DNA from: Aurantiochytrium sp. KH105
Lineage: Eukaryota; Sar; Bigyra; Thraustochytrida; Thraustochytriidae
Length of the DNA: 64,000 nucleotides
Reading direction: 5' to 3'
Assembly: GCA_003116975.1 (NCBI GenBank)
Contig: BGKB01000023.1
Location: forward strand, 540,714 to 604,713
Shown here: positions 19,648 to 28,515 of the stretch, piece by piece
Numbering within the stretch: position 1 is the stretch's first letter
Layout of the letters: every line of letters starts with the position of its first letter
Notes under the pieces: generated by a model
What the model saw: the letters and a program-made list of their open reading frames with translations, nothing else
Database searches by the model: none
Told to the model about the DNA's origin: nothing
Translations under genes and position numbers: made by a program

Positions 19648-20829
19648 TCTCAAACACAGACGAAGCCGTAAAAACGTATCGGGTGGCTAACTAAGCCGTT
19701 GTCGCTCTGTTTTTTTTTGCACTCGGCTCGCGCGCTCTGGTCTTGGAATCGTTGTTGATATACACCCACACTTTTTTCTTTTGACGCTCGTTAAATCCCT
19801 CTCTCTTGTTGATTGCTGCTGACTTGGACACAACGTAAGTCGAAGAATGTTGTCTGGGCGCTTCGAAATTTTTCTTCTCTTTTCTCATTTGAAAATCACT
19901 ATCGTCGATCTTGTGTGGTGGATTCTTTTTTCTTTTTCTCCTTCCTCAAAAAGTAAAAAAAGGAGGGGCGCGGAAATGCTGTCAACAAGGTGTTTTGTAT
20001 AGGACTTTGGTCTTGACGGATTACATTTTTTGAAATTTTATATAATCGTAATGACGAACGCTTCGCAAATGACACGCGCACGTGAGAGAAAAAAAGCAAG
20101 CGAGCACGAACTCTCATGTTTTTTTATTTTTGACCACCCTCGTCTGAGATCAAATCGAGAGAATGAGGTCCTTCAAGACACGCAAATGAAAGGTTGATGT
20201 GTCCGATCCGCTCAAGTCTGGAACTAAAAGGGAGGAAGGCGCTTCGGTGCTTTCCACCCTTTGTATCAGGTAATACAGGTGATTCATTGTCTTTTCCTCT
20301 TCTTGTCGCTCGTGGAAACGACACACGTCAAGCAATCAATCAAGGAAGGAAACAACCAGACAATCAACTGTAAAATCTCATTTTCTCTCGCCATTGCAAC
20401 AAAATCTAATCTCCTTCTCTACGCGACAACTTCGGTCTGCTAGGCAGGGATATTTGTGTGAATTGCTCCACTTACCCACGAAACCGTCGCTCTGCGATGA
20501 TCGGACGACGACTCATGCTGCTGCGACGACTGCGACGCCGAAACGGAACTCACAATTGCGGCGTGTAGTCAGACAGTCAGCCAGCCAGCCGGACGGCCAG
20601 CCAGCCGCCTACAATTTGAACAGAGACGAAAAGTGTCGGGGTCGAAAAGACAATGCGTGTCGATGGATGGTGGCATACAGGGAAGAGGGAAAAGAAGACC
20701 ATGCAGTCCTACGAACGAGTCTTGTTGGACATGACGTTGAGGCGCGCTAATTTTCGTGTGTGTGTTTTGGGTGAAGGGAAAAGGGACAAGGCACAAGCTG
20801 AGGTGACGACCTTGCCGTCCTCGTTTTCC
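19648..20829. other. Convergent spacer between SEC23 and NDUFA13
   Basis: About 1.2 kb of AT-richer trailer DNA with T-runs (19710-19718, 20119-20126) and a TTTTATATAATCG stretch near 20035-20050. Only short open frames without recognisable content. I see no gene. Confidence 0.6.
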
Positions 20830-21225
20830 TTACCAGAGACTCTTGTTGTTGACGTGCGTGGGGACAAACCACGACTGCGTGTTGTACACCTTTTCGTTGA
20901 CGTCCCATCCGGGAACGTCCTTCATAATGCGGGCCTCCTCGTCCTTGGCCTTTTGCGAGAGACGCACGAAACGCGCGTCCTCCTCGGCCTGAAGGAAGGG
21001 CACGATGGCCATGCGGCGCTCGCGCTTCTCCATCTTGAGCGCCCGCCTTTCAATGTTGCCCTGGCCCATGATGTAGAACCCCACGGCGCACGTCGCGGCC
21101 GTCAGCGCGAAGAGCCCGAACCCCGAGATGCGCGGCTTGGGCATCTCGGCCGCCACGCTGAAGGGCTTGAAGCCGCCCGGCGGCGGCATGTCCTGCACCG
21201 GCTTGCTCTTGAGAGGCGTCGCCAT
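20830..21225 (-). CDS. NDUFA13: Mitochondrial complex I subunit NDUFA13 (B16.6/GRIM-19)
   Basis: 131 residues, ATG at 21225 (MATPLKSKPVQDMPPPGG). The family layout is clear: a Pro/Gly-rich start (QDMPPPGGFKPF), one membrane helix (SGFGLFALTAATCAVGFYIMG), a charged helical stretch (ERRALKMEKRERRMAIVPFLQAE) and a C-terminal WDV...WFVPTHV segment. It is an accessory subunit of the respiratory NADH dehydrogenase in the inner membrane. Its length is close to the usual 140-145 residues. A TGCC repeat lies immediately before the start. Confidence 0.9.
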   Translation of the reverse strand: MATPLKSKPVQDMPPPGGFKPFSVAAEMPKPRISGFGLFALTAATCAVGFYIMGQGNIERRALKMEKRERRMAIVPFLQAEEDARFVRLSQKAKDEEARIMKDVPGWDVNEKVYNTQSWFVPTHVNNKSLW

Positions 21226-21229
21226 CGTG

Positions 21230-21265
<36 letters not shown>

Positions 21266-21756
21266 TTCGCTCTGCGCGCGCTGCTCCGCCGCTGCCTGCT
21301 CTCCGCGGGCCCGCGCTGCTCCGCTCGCTCTGCGCTCTGCTCGTCCTCCTCCGCCCTGCTGCTGCTGCTGCTGCTTGCTGCTGCTGCCTGCAGTGGCAGC
21401 TAGCACTAGCTAGCTAGCTAGCGCGCTCCCTGCTTGCTTCCCCAGTCAGTCTCTCTCTCTCTCTCTCTCTCCAGCTCAGCCTCCGCGGTCGAGAGTTCGA
21501 GTTGCTCCGCTCCGCATAACCCACTTGTGCGCCGCTATGATCCACTTGCGCGCGCTCCATCTCCGCCGCTGCAGTGCCGCCCCCGGCCGCGTCGCCACGA
21601 GAAAGAACTACCGCAGAACCGGAATGGAACCCCCTCTCTCGCTTTTTTTTTTTTTCTTTCCTTTCCTTTCCTTTTTTTTTTTTTTTTTCTCTTTTGTCTG
21701 TCAGTCACGTCTGGGACACATTGCGAGCGAGACCAAACGTGCGAGCGCAAGACGCC
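21226..21756. other. Divergent spacer with TGCC repeat and long T-tracts
   Basis: It holds (TGCC)n at 21228-21264, CTCT repeats near 21450-21470, and T-tracts at about 21641-21690 interrupted by CTTTCCTTTCC. It presumably carries both divergent promoters. The polypyrimidine tract could also be a splice-acceptor region for the downstream exonuclease gene. Confidence 0.5.
21228..21264. repeat. (TGCC)n microsatellite in NDUFA13 leader
   Basis: About nine TGCC units, a few bases upstream of the NDUFA13 start codon on the minus strand, so probably transcribed as GGCA repeats in the 5' leader. Confidence 0.9.
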
Positions 21757-23451
21757 ATGCGAAGCGCGGCGCGTCGCGCGGCGGCGCGATGGGCGGTCTG
21801 CGCGATCCCGCAGAACGGCGGCGTGGAAGCGCGGGCATGGACGCGCAGGCCATCCTTTGTGGCGAAGTTGTCGTCGCGCGCGGAGAGTCTCCGAGCAGCA
21901 TCAGCGGTCAAAACACAACTTAACGACGACGACGGCGGCGACGGCGACGGTGACTTGAACAAAATCGTAGACGTGAACCGTGGAAGTCCAAGGGAAAATA
22001 CAACCAAAGGCGAGCGAGACGCTGAGTTCGGAAAATGTCTCGACCCTGAAGCGCGCGTCCTCCTCATCGACGGGTGGCCGCTCCTGTTTCGTCAGTACCA
22101 TGGCATGCGGAACGGAGAGGGTGAGGACGTCGACGAGCACTTTTTACGCACCGTTGCCGTCTCGTACTTTCGCAAGGTGTCGCAAGTGATCCATTATTCG
22201 GATCCGACTCATGTCAGTGTGATCTTTGACGGTTCCGGCGCACGACAGGCTCGGCAAGGCGCCATCACCTCTGCGCGAGACGTGGCGGAACGCGAACTCC
22301 AAGCAATGGAGAAGCAATCCGAGCAAGTATTCTCGTCCAACGTCGCCTCCACACTGCGAGATTTGCAATCTGACATAAGCTTGCTCGAGAGCATTTCGAG
22401 TCGCTGCGCTCGCGAATTTCCTCAAGAGGTTCGCGAGGCAGCTCGCGCCAGGGAAGGTGCCAAGGAGTCCTCGACACATCAAGAGTTTAACGTGGCCGCA
22501 GAACGTCTGTCAAGCTCGCTCGAAACGCGTGTTCCGCTTGGAAGCGAGCCTGAGCTGGCATCGCTTGCAAGTCACGCCGCACGCATGCACGAATACGTCG
22601 CAACGGCAGAGACCGCTGCTGCCCACGACGATATGCGCGTGGCACAACTTGGCCGAGAGTATGCCGAGTCTCTGCAAGTTTTTGCACAACTCATGAGCGC
22701 CTATGCAGACAGCGTCGATGACTTCTCGAAGGAAGCCAGCGAGTTCACGGAGGAAGCCGTCTCGAAGTTTACGCACTACGACAACTTTCCTGGCTACAAG
22801 TCCCATCGGGAGCAAGGGCCTGTGGAGGTGTCAATGGTCTTTCAAATGGCTCGCGAGCGTTTCGATCGCGAAGATATTCACTACGTTTGTCTCCCGCAGC
22901 TCGAGGCTGACGACGTTATTGCCACTCTTGCAGTTCGTGCACGGAGGCAAGGTGCTCGGGTCGACATTGTTTCGAGCGACAAGGATTTTATGCAGCTAAT
23001 CGATGCTGGCACACGCTTGCTCAAGCCAGGAAAAAAGTTTGCCTTCCCTCGCAAAGCCCCGCGCTTCTCATATAACGAGGTGCTGGCGGATGCGATGGAC
23101 ATTGTGGACGAGTCGCGGTTTCGGACGCTCTTTCCTGGTCTCCAGCCGTCGCAGCACATTGACTACCTATCACTTGTAGGCGACGCCGCAGACAATATTC
23201 CTGGTATCAAACATGTCGGTCACAAGACGGCTCTCAAGCTTATTGCTGCTCACAGCTCGGTTGAGGCGCTCGTAGAGCACGTGCGCACGCTCGACAATCC
23301 CAAAAAACGCACGGATCGCATGATCAAGGATGGCATTGAGACGCTTCTTTTTGGAAAAGAACTCGTCAAGCTATCCACGAACCTGGCCCTCCCGCCGGGT
23401 GACCTTGTGTGGTCCGACATGCGTCGCGCTCCTTCTCTGGCCTCGGCATGA
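21757..23451 (+). CDS. Organelle-type 5'-3' exonuclease (PolI/FEN domain) with large insertion
   Basis: 564 residues from the ATG at 21757. The Arg/Ala-rich start (MRSAARRAAARWAVCAIP) resembles a mitochondrial presequence. The bacterial PolI-type 5'-3' exonuclease motifs are all present: LLIDGWPLLF (about residue 103), SVIFDGSG (about 157), YKSHREQGP (about 345), PQLEADDVIATLA (about 382), VSSDKDFMQL (about 406) and the helix-hairpin-helix GDAADNIPGIKHVGHKTALKL (about 474). The metal-binding acidic residues look intact. Between FDGSG and YKSHR, where family members have roughly 15 residues, there are about 175 residues of charged, helix-forming sequence. Likely role: removal of flaps or primers in organelle DNA replication or repair. 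Localisation is inferred. Confidence 0.88.
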   Translation: MRSAARRAAARWAVCAIPQNGGVEARAWTRRPSFVAKLSSRAESLRAASAVKTQLNDDDGGDGDGDLNKIVDVNRGSPRENTTKGERDAEFGKCLDPEARVLLIDGWPLLFRQYHGMRNGEGEDVDEHFLRTVAVSYFRKVSQVIHYSDPTHVSVIFDGSGARQARQGAITSARDVAERELQAMEKQSEQVFSSNVASTLRDLQSDISLLESISSRCAREFPQEVREAARAREGAKESSTHQEFNVAAERLSSSLETRVPLGSEPELASLASHAARMHEYVATAETAAAHDDMRVAQLGREYAESLQVFAQLMSAYADSVDDFSKEASEFTEEAVSKFTHYDNFPGYKSHREQGPVEVSMVFQMARERFDREDIHYVCLPQLEADDVIATLAVRARRQGARVDIVSSDKDFMQLIDAGTRLLKPGKKFAFPRKAPRFSYNEVLADAMDIVDESRFRTLFPGLQPSQHIDYLSLVGDAADNIPGIKHVGHKTALKLIAAHSSVEALVEHVRTLDNPKKRTDRMIKDGIETLLFGKELVKLSTNLALPPGDLVWSDMRRAPSLASA

Positions 23452-24039
23452 GAGGAGCAATGGCAATAGGAGGAACCGGAAAGGAAAAGGCGGCGGGCGC
23501 GGTCAAGCATGTGATTACTCTGCCCAAGTTTGCATGCATAAAAGACCCGCCGCAGTGCTTGATTATGAAATCTATGATGCATGCCTAGATAGGCCTAAGT
23601 GGCATGACCTAGGCCCTAACGCATTGTGCATAACCGCCAGCAAGCCCAAAGCCGCAGTAAATAACTACTAACTACCATCATTCAAAACAATTACAAGTGC
23701 TTGCGCGGGCAATTTTCCATTGAGCCCAAGTGAATGTATGACTTGCGGCTCTTTACGTAGTCAAGCAGAGCAATGGCAGCGAATCCAAAACGGCGCAGCG
23801 AGTGGCGCAGCGAGCGTACGAACGAGCGTGCGCCCCGACGTGCGAGCGCGCGTCGGCTGCGGAGGCAGTGCGAAGCACGCCAGCGCAACGCACAAAGGGC
23901 TACCTAGCTAGGCGAGGGCTCCGCTCGCGCGCTCTGCCTCAAGGTGCCTGAGAAAGGTTTGCCGTGAGATCGAGATCGCCAGATTCTCAAAAGCTTGTTC
24001 AAGTGTGCCGAGCCTCGTGCGCGCACGTAGACAGGCATC
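23452..24039. other. Spacer with TAGGCCTA motif
   Basis: No gene. TAGGCCTA lies at 23590-23597 and CCTAGGCCC just after. Repeated GAGCG/GCGCAGCGAG units lie near 23796-23850. Confidence 0.6.
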
Positions 24040-24789
24040 ATGGCGGACCCCAACACTGTTGCCAATGCCTTTGTGCAGGCTTTTTACAATTCCCTTGACT
24101 CGAACCGAGCCCAAATCGGGGACTACTTCAAGGATGTCAGCACCTTGAGTTTCGAGGGCGATACCGTGGCAGGAGCGGCAGCCATCGTGCAAAAGGTCAA
24201 CAGTCTCGGTCTTCCTGCCAATGCCACTCGTCGCGTCACGGCGACAGATGCACAGGAGTCTTCCCTTGGCTCGGGAGCGATCGTGATTTTCATCACTGGC
24301 GAGTGGATGGGCCAGCAGTATCAGGAGGCCTACCAGCTCGTGCCCAATGGCAACAATGGCTACTACGTGCACAACTGGATCATTCGCATTGGCATGAACA
24401 ACCCCTTTAATGTGCCTGACGAGGCATCCGAAGTCGCGAAGCAATTCCTTCAATTTTACTACACAACCTACGACGGCGGCCCCGAGAAGCGTCAGACGCT
24501 TGGCAACCTCTACTCCCCGAACTCAAACTTCAGCTTTGAAGGAAACCCTCTCAAGGGTCGCGATGCGATCATGGCCCGCATTATGGAACTCCCACCAGCA
24601 CAGCATGATCCCAACATGTCCGTCGATGTGCAAATGATTAATGGAACGGAAATCGTCATGGTTTTTGTCACCGGCCAGGAGAGTCTCGACAACTCCAACC
24701 CCATTCGCTTTGCCCAAATGTTCATCTTGCAAAAGCAGAATGCTTCCTACATCATTGGCAACCAGGTTTTCCGCCTGAACTATGGATAA
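24040..24789 (+). CDS. Double NTF2-domain protein
   Basis: 249 residues, ATG at 24040, made of two NTF2-like domains in tandem (about residues 1-120 and 125-249). Both start with a helix of the VANAFVQAFYNSLD / VAKQFLQFYYTTYD type, followed by LSFEGDTVAGAAAIVQKV / FSFEGNPLKGRDAIMARI and a hydrophobic strand (IVIFITGEWMG / IVMVFVTGQES). NTF2 carries RanGDP into the nucleus, but the usual protein is a single domain of about 125 residues that dimerises. Here both halves of the dimer appear to be fused. There is no signal peptide or RNA-binding domain, so it is not a G3BP-type protein. Confidence 0.88.
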   Translation: MADPNTVANAFVQAFYNSLDSNRAQIGDYFKDVSTLSFEGDTVAGAAAIVQKVNSLGLPANATRRVTATDAQESSLGSGAIVIFITGEWMGQQYQEAYQLVPNGNNGYYVHNWIIRIGMNNPFNVPDEASEVAKQFLQFYYTTYDGGPEKRQTLGNLYSPNSNFSFEGNPLKGRDAIMARIMELPPAQHDPNMSVDVQMINGTEIVMVFVTGQESLDNSNPIRFAQMFILQKQNASYIIGNQVFRLNYG

Positions 24790-25575
24790 ACCGCTCAAAA
24801 AAGCTTAGAATCCCGCACTTTTTCTTTTTCTTCTTTTTTCTTGCCTTGGGACTGCCGAACTGCCGAAACTTGCACTTTTGGCGGATTTTTGAAGCCCTTT
24901 TAGACTCGATGATGAACTTGCAGTTCAACCATCAATGGCCCCTTTACTTCATCTGCCTTGCAGTAGACCTTCTTGCCTAGGCTGGGCCCCCAAAACTCAC
25001 GACGAAGCGAGATTTCCACCTTCATCATCTCCTTTCTCTCTTTTACTTTTTTGCAAAGCAAATTTTGTTTTTATCGAACAAGACCTCATTCTCTGCAAAC
25101 CTGAGCAGCTCGTTCGAACGAACTGAGCGTGTGAAAATCCTTTTGTGCAGCCCAAACGTGCTTGCTATTCTATTCTAGATTTAGATAAATTTTGCAGGGC
25201 CCAGCAAGAAAAGATCAAAACAGCGAGGAAATAGTGGTGACGTTTATTCGGTCAACAAAATCACGTGTCCGCAGGGCCGAAGCTCCTGCGAAGCGGAGGA
25301 GGCAGCTTCACGAGGCTGCTATTGCGCGAGCCCACTCGCCCATGAGTCCCCATGTTCCCATATTTTCAACGGCTACTTTTCAGAGGGAGTCAGCTCTTCT
25401 GTTCCTTTCCAGTCAGCGAGCGAGTGAGAAAGCAACCTCTTGTTATAATCCTGATGCGCGCCGCTTGCGTTTGGTGACGGCGGACCCCCGTTGCGCTCCG
25501 GCGCCGTCTAGCGCGCGTTCTTTGCAGAATTCAATTGATTGACCGGTCCACTCTGCGAGTCCACGCGCAGAAAGG
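24790..25575. other. Spacer without recognisable gene
   Basis: A pyrimidine-rich trailer of the NTF2 gene (TTTCTTTTTCTTC near 24821-24842), CCTAGGC at 24976-24982, and a 116-codon open frame (25192-25542) with no protein-like domain. It presumably includes the promoter of the coiled-coil gene. Confidence 0.5.
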
Positions 25576-28263
25576 ATGGCGACAAGCGCCGAGGAAGGTG
25601 AGACTTGCGAGGTGCAAGCCGACGACGAAGAGGAGAAGCGTCAGTCACCACAACAAGAGAGCAGCCAAGAGGAGGGCGCGAGTGCAAAAACTCCCCAAGA
25701 TCAAGACGAGGTGGACTCTCTTGCTGGTGAAGAAGACACAAACCCTCCGAAAGACAACATTCCTGCTTCTGATCTCCAAACAGCTGCAGAGATCGCCCAA
25801 GGACCTATTAGCGACGGCATTACCCAAAATGCTGACGATCCACCAGACAATGACGAGAATCCAAGCATTCTTCGTGATGCACCGAGTCCGACAACAACTC
25901 CGCGTGTCAACGCGCCACTTATGCAAAGCAGGACTACAGTAGCGGCCAAGGGAGAAGCTGATGACGAGATCTCACGGTCGCATAGCCTCGAGGAGGACAG
26001 CATTGATGGGACAACGCCGTCTTCCGGAAGAAATTCACGGGGCTCTGACGGACTCGAGCGAAGATCTTCCATCGTTTCCAAGACTGAAATTGTGACGAGC
26101 CCGGGAGGCACGAAAACAGTCAAGGTTGGTTTGAAAGGTCAGCCCGCTGTGCCACAGCAACAAGAACCAGCACCCATGTGGAACCCCCATGATGACGACC
26201 CAGTATTTCCGGGAGGCACAGTCCCCAGCGTCGAAGCTGACGAGGACGAAGCCGCACTCGCTGCGGCTTTAGCGGCAGACATGGAGCGAGAAATGGAACT
26301 TGAGGAGCGCAAGCACAAAAGCACGGCTTCAATCCCGAAATCGATGCCTCGCAAGGGACCCGACGCCAAACGCAAAAGTCCCGAGTGGTCAGAACATGAG
26401 GTTTTGCACGACTCGGGCCCCACGGGCACGGACCCCCTTGCGGAGAAAGACCGACAGATTGAGTCTCTTCAAGCACAACTCATGGATGCTTTACGAGGAG
26501 AGGTAGGCGTCGTTGACGGTCTCGATGCAGGCGTGGCGGGTCCAGACAAGCGAGACGCTAAAATTGTAGCGCTTGCAAAGAAGAACCGCAGTCTCAATCT
26601 CGCGCTGGAACGACAAAAGACGCGCATCGCGCAATTAGAGGCTGAAGCAAGCGAGACGCGCAAAGCGCAAGCGCGCGGCCAGGCCAAGAGCAAAATCAGA
26701 CGCGAGATTGCACAAAATCAGTCGAACTCTGAAGAGGAAGCCTTGAGCCAGCAGCGCCTTCGTGAGGCGCGTGAAAGTGCTCATCAAGAGTACGCGGAAC
26801 GTCTCGCCGACGTTGAGCATCGATGCGATCAAATGCGACAAAAGTGTCTGCGTGCAACGAACGAAGCGAAACGGCTGAAAAGAGTGCTGACGCGCGAGGT
26901 AGGCGATGGCCCCCAGTTGGAAAAGGTCCTTGAAGAGGTCGCCTCTGGATCCACGATTGATGAAGAGAACAGCGGGTGGCGTGGGCGCGCGCAGAAAATC
27001 GTTCTGCTCAAGGATAAGCTCAAGCGTGCGCAAGCGCAGTTGGCACACTTACACCAGCAGCAACAACACGAACACCAGGCGCATGATCCGGAGTTGACGG
27101 GTTCTTTTGTCGCGGGATCGCCAATGGGCTTCGGCGCCGCCGGATCCGGAATGTCTTCCTCCGTGGCGTTTGGGCGCGAAGACGATGTCGACGCGCGTGC
27201 AGCAAGAGATATTCGGACCATCGAGCAGGAGCGCCGTCACGCCATGGAGAAATTAGCGCACGAGTACGAGCATGTCGAAAGTAGTCTGGCCGAGGCCAAA
27301 CGAACGATTCATGCTGTACGAGCTCGTGGCAAAGTCCTCGAAGGGGAAAACAAGAGATTCAAAGAGCAGCTCAAGGTGCTCTTGAAGAAGACGAGCAACG
27401 ATGACACGCTTGTGGACGCGCTGCGGCGCGAGCTGGATCGCGTCAAGCGCGAGCTGAACAGCTGCCGCGAATCGTCGCGTGCGCGAGAAGAGTCTTCGCG
27501 AACAAACGTCGAGTTCGAAGAGCTCAAGCAACATGCCATGAATCAGGCCGCGCAAATCGAGCGCCAAGGCCAGCTGCTCGTGAAGATGCGTACCGAAATG
27601 GAACGCGTCAAGGCGACGGCCTCGCGCGACATTGTTCAAAAGGCCCACGAAGAGCTGGATAATCAAGGACATGCCGTGAACAGCAAGCTACTCAAAGTAG
27701 AGAATGATCGCCTTGGAGAGCTTGTTGATCTCTTCAAGCAAAAGCTCGAGCGGGCGGTGGTCGACCGTGAGGCCGCTCTTGGCAAATGTAAGAAACTCGA
27801 GCGGGCCAAGGTCGAGCTCGAGCGCCGTCTTGGCAATATTCACGCTGGTGGACGCAAGCGCCAGCCAATGGCGGATCAGCTCAGTGAGCTGCGAGACCAG
27901 TTGGCTCTCCAGGTTGAGGAAACGCGCGTGGCGCGCGCATCCGCTTCGCAAGCCATTTCACAAAAGAACGAGGAGATCCGAATACTTCGCGAAATGGGTG
28001 TCCAAGTCAAAGAGGCCTATGAGCGCGCCATCGAGGATATGAAAGTTCAGGTTCAGCAGACGGCCCTTGAAGCCCAGCGACGCATTCAAAGCTCGGATTG
28101 CCATGTTGACGAAGCTCTTCTCTCGCAGCTTACAAAGGACAACGAGTACCTTCGTGGTGAGCTATTTGACATGCGTGACCGCAAATTGTCGCCAACGCGC
28201 TCTTCGCCGACCTTTCGTGCGCAACAACATTCGCACCATCAAGTTCATGCGCGTAGAAGGTGA
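25576..28263 (+). CDS. Large coiled-coil protein
   Basis: 895 residues, ATG at 25576. Residues 1-290 are acidic and disordered (Glu/Asp/Ser/Pro/Gln-rich). From about residue 295 to 870 the protein is almost continuous heptad-type coiled coil (for example KDRQIESLQAQLMDAL, LAKKNRSLNLALERQKTRIA, KLERAKVELERRLG), broken by a Gly/Ser/Met-rich hinge at about residues 510-530. The C-terminus is basic, Ser/Pro/His-rich. Conserved-looking islands (NDRLGELVDLFKQKLERAV, KNEEIRILREMGVQVKEAYE) suggest a structural role at the cytoskeleton, basal body or membrane traffic. No catalytic domain is seen, and no specific family can be named. Confidence 0.8.
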   Translation: MATSAEEGETCEVQADDEEEKRQSPQQESSQEEGASAKTPQDQDEVDSLAGEEDTNPPKDNIPASDLQTAAEIAQGPISDGITQNADDPPDNDENPSILRDAPSPTTTPRVNAPLMQSRTTVAAKGEADDEISRSHSLEEDSIDGTTPSSGRNSRGSDGLERRSSIVSKTEIVTSPGGTKTVKVGLKGQPAVPQQQEPAPMWNPHDDDPVFPGGTVPSVEADEDEAALAAALAADMEREMELEERKHKSTASIPKSMPRKGPDAKRKSPEWSEHEVLHDSGPTGTDPLAEKDRQIESLQAQLMDALRGEVGVVDGLDAGVAGPDKRDAKIVALAKKNRSLNLALERQKTRIAQLEAEASETRKAQARGQAKSKIRREIAQNQSNSEEEALSQQRLREARESAHQEYAERLADVEHRCDQMRQKCLRATNEAKRLKRVLTREVGDGPQLEKVLEEVASGSTIDEENSGWRGRAQKIVLLKDKLKRAQAQLAHLHQQQQHEHQAHDPELTGSFVAGSPMGFGAAGSGMSSSVAFGREDDVDARAARDIRTIEQERRHAMEKLAHEYEHVESSLAEAKRTIHAVRARGKVLEGENKRFKEQLKVLLKKTSNDDTLVDALRRELDRVKRELNSCRESSRAREESSRTNVEFEELKQHAMNQAAQIERQGQLLVKMRTEMERVKATASRDIVQKAHEELDNQGHAVNSKLLKVENDRLGELVDLFKQKLERAVVDREAALGKCKKLERAKVELERRLGNIHAGGRKRQPMADQLSELRDQLALQVEETRVARASASQAISQKNEEIRILREMGVQVKEAYERAIEDMKVQVQQTALEAQRRIQSSDCHVDEALLSQLTKDNEYLRGELFDMRDRKLSPTRSSPTFRAQQHSHHQVHARRR

Positions 28264-28515
28264 CGAAACATTGTTTTGTCCTCTTGCAGCGTGTTCCGTT
28301 TTTTTTTTGGCAAATTATTAGATAGGCCTATCACAAATGGATGGTGAGGATGAAATGCGAGTTTTCACGTTCAAGAGCGAGCTCGTGAGCGAGCGAACGA
28401 GCGTGTTCATTCGCAGAATAGTTTCTCTCTTTCTATAAATGGATGTAACTCAAAATAAAAATGTCAGGTGTCATGTGTATTGTGCGAAAACGAGTTCAAC
28501 AATTGCCGAGCCTTA
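28264..28515. other. Convergent spacer with GATAGGCCTATC palindrome
   Basis: It contains the perfect 12-bp palindrome GATAGGCCTATC (28321-28332) between the ends of two convergent genes, and AAAATAAAAATG near 28452. Confidence 0.6.

Noticed and set aside
25192-25542. 116-codon plus-strand frame upstream of the coiled-coil gene
   Set aside because: No recognisable features and composition like the surrounding spacer; not supported as a gene.
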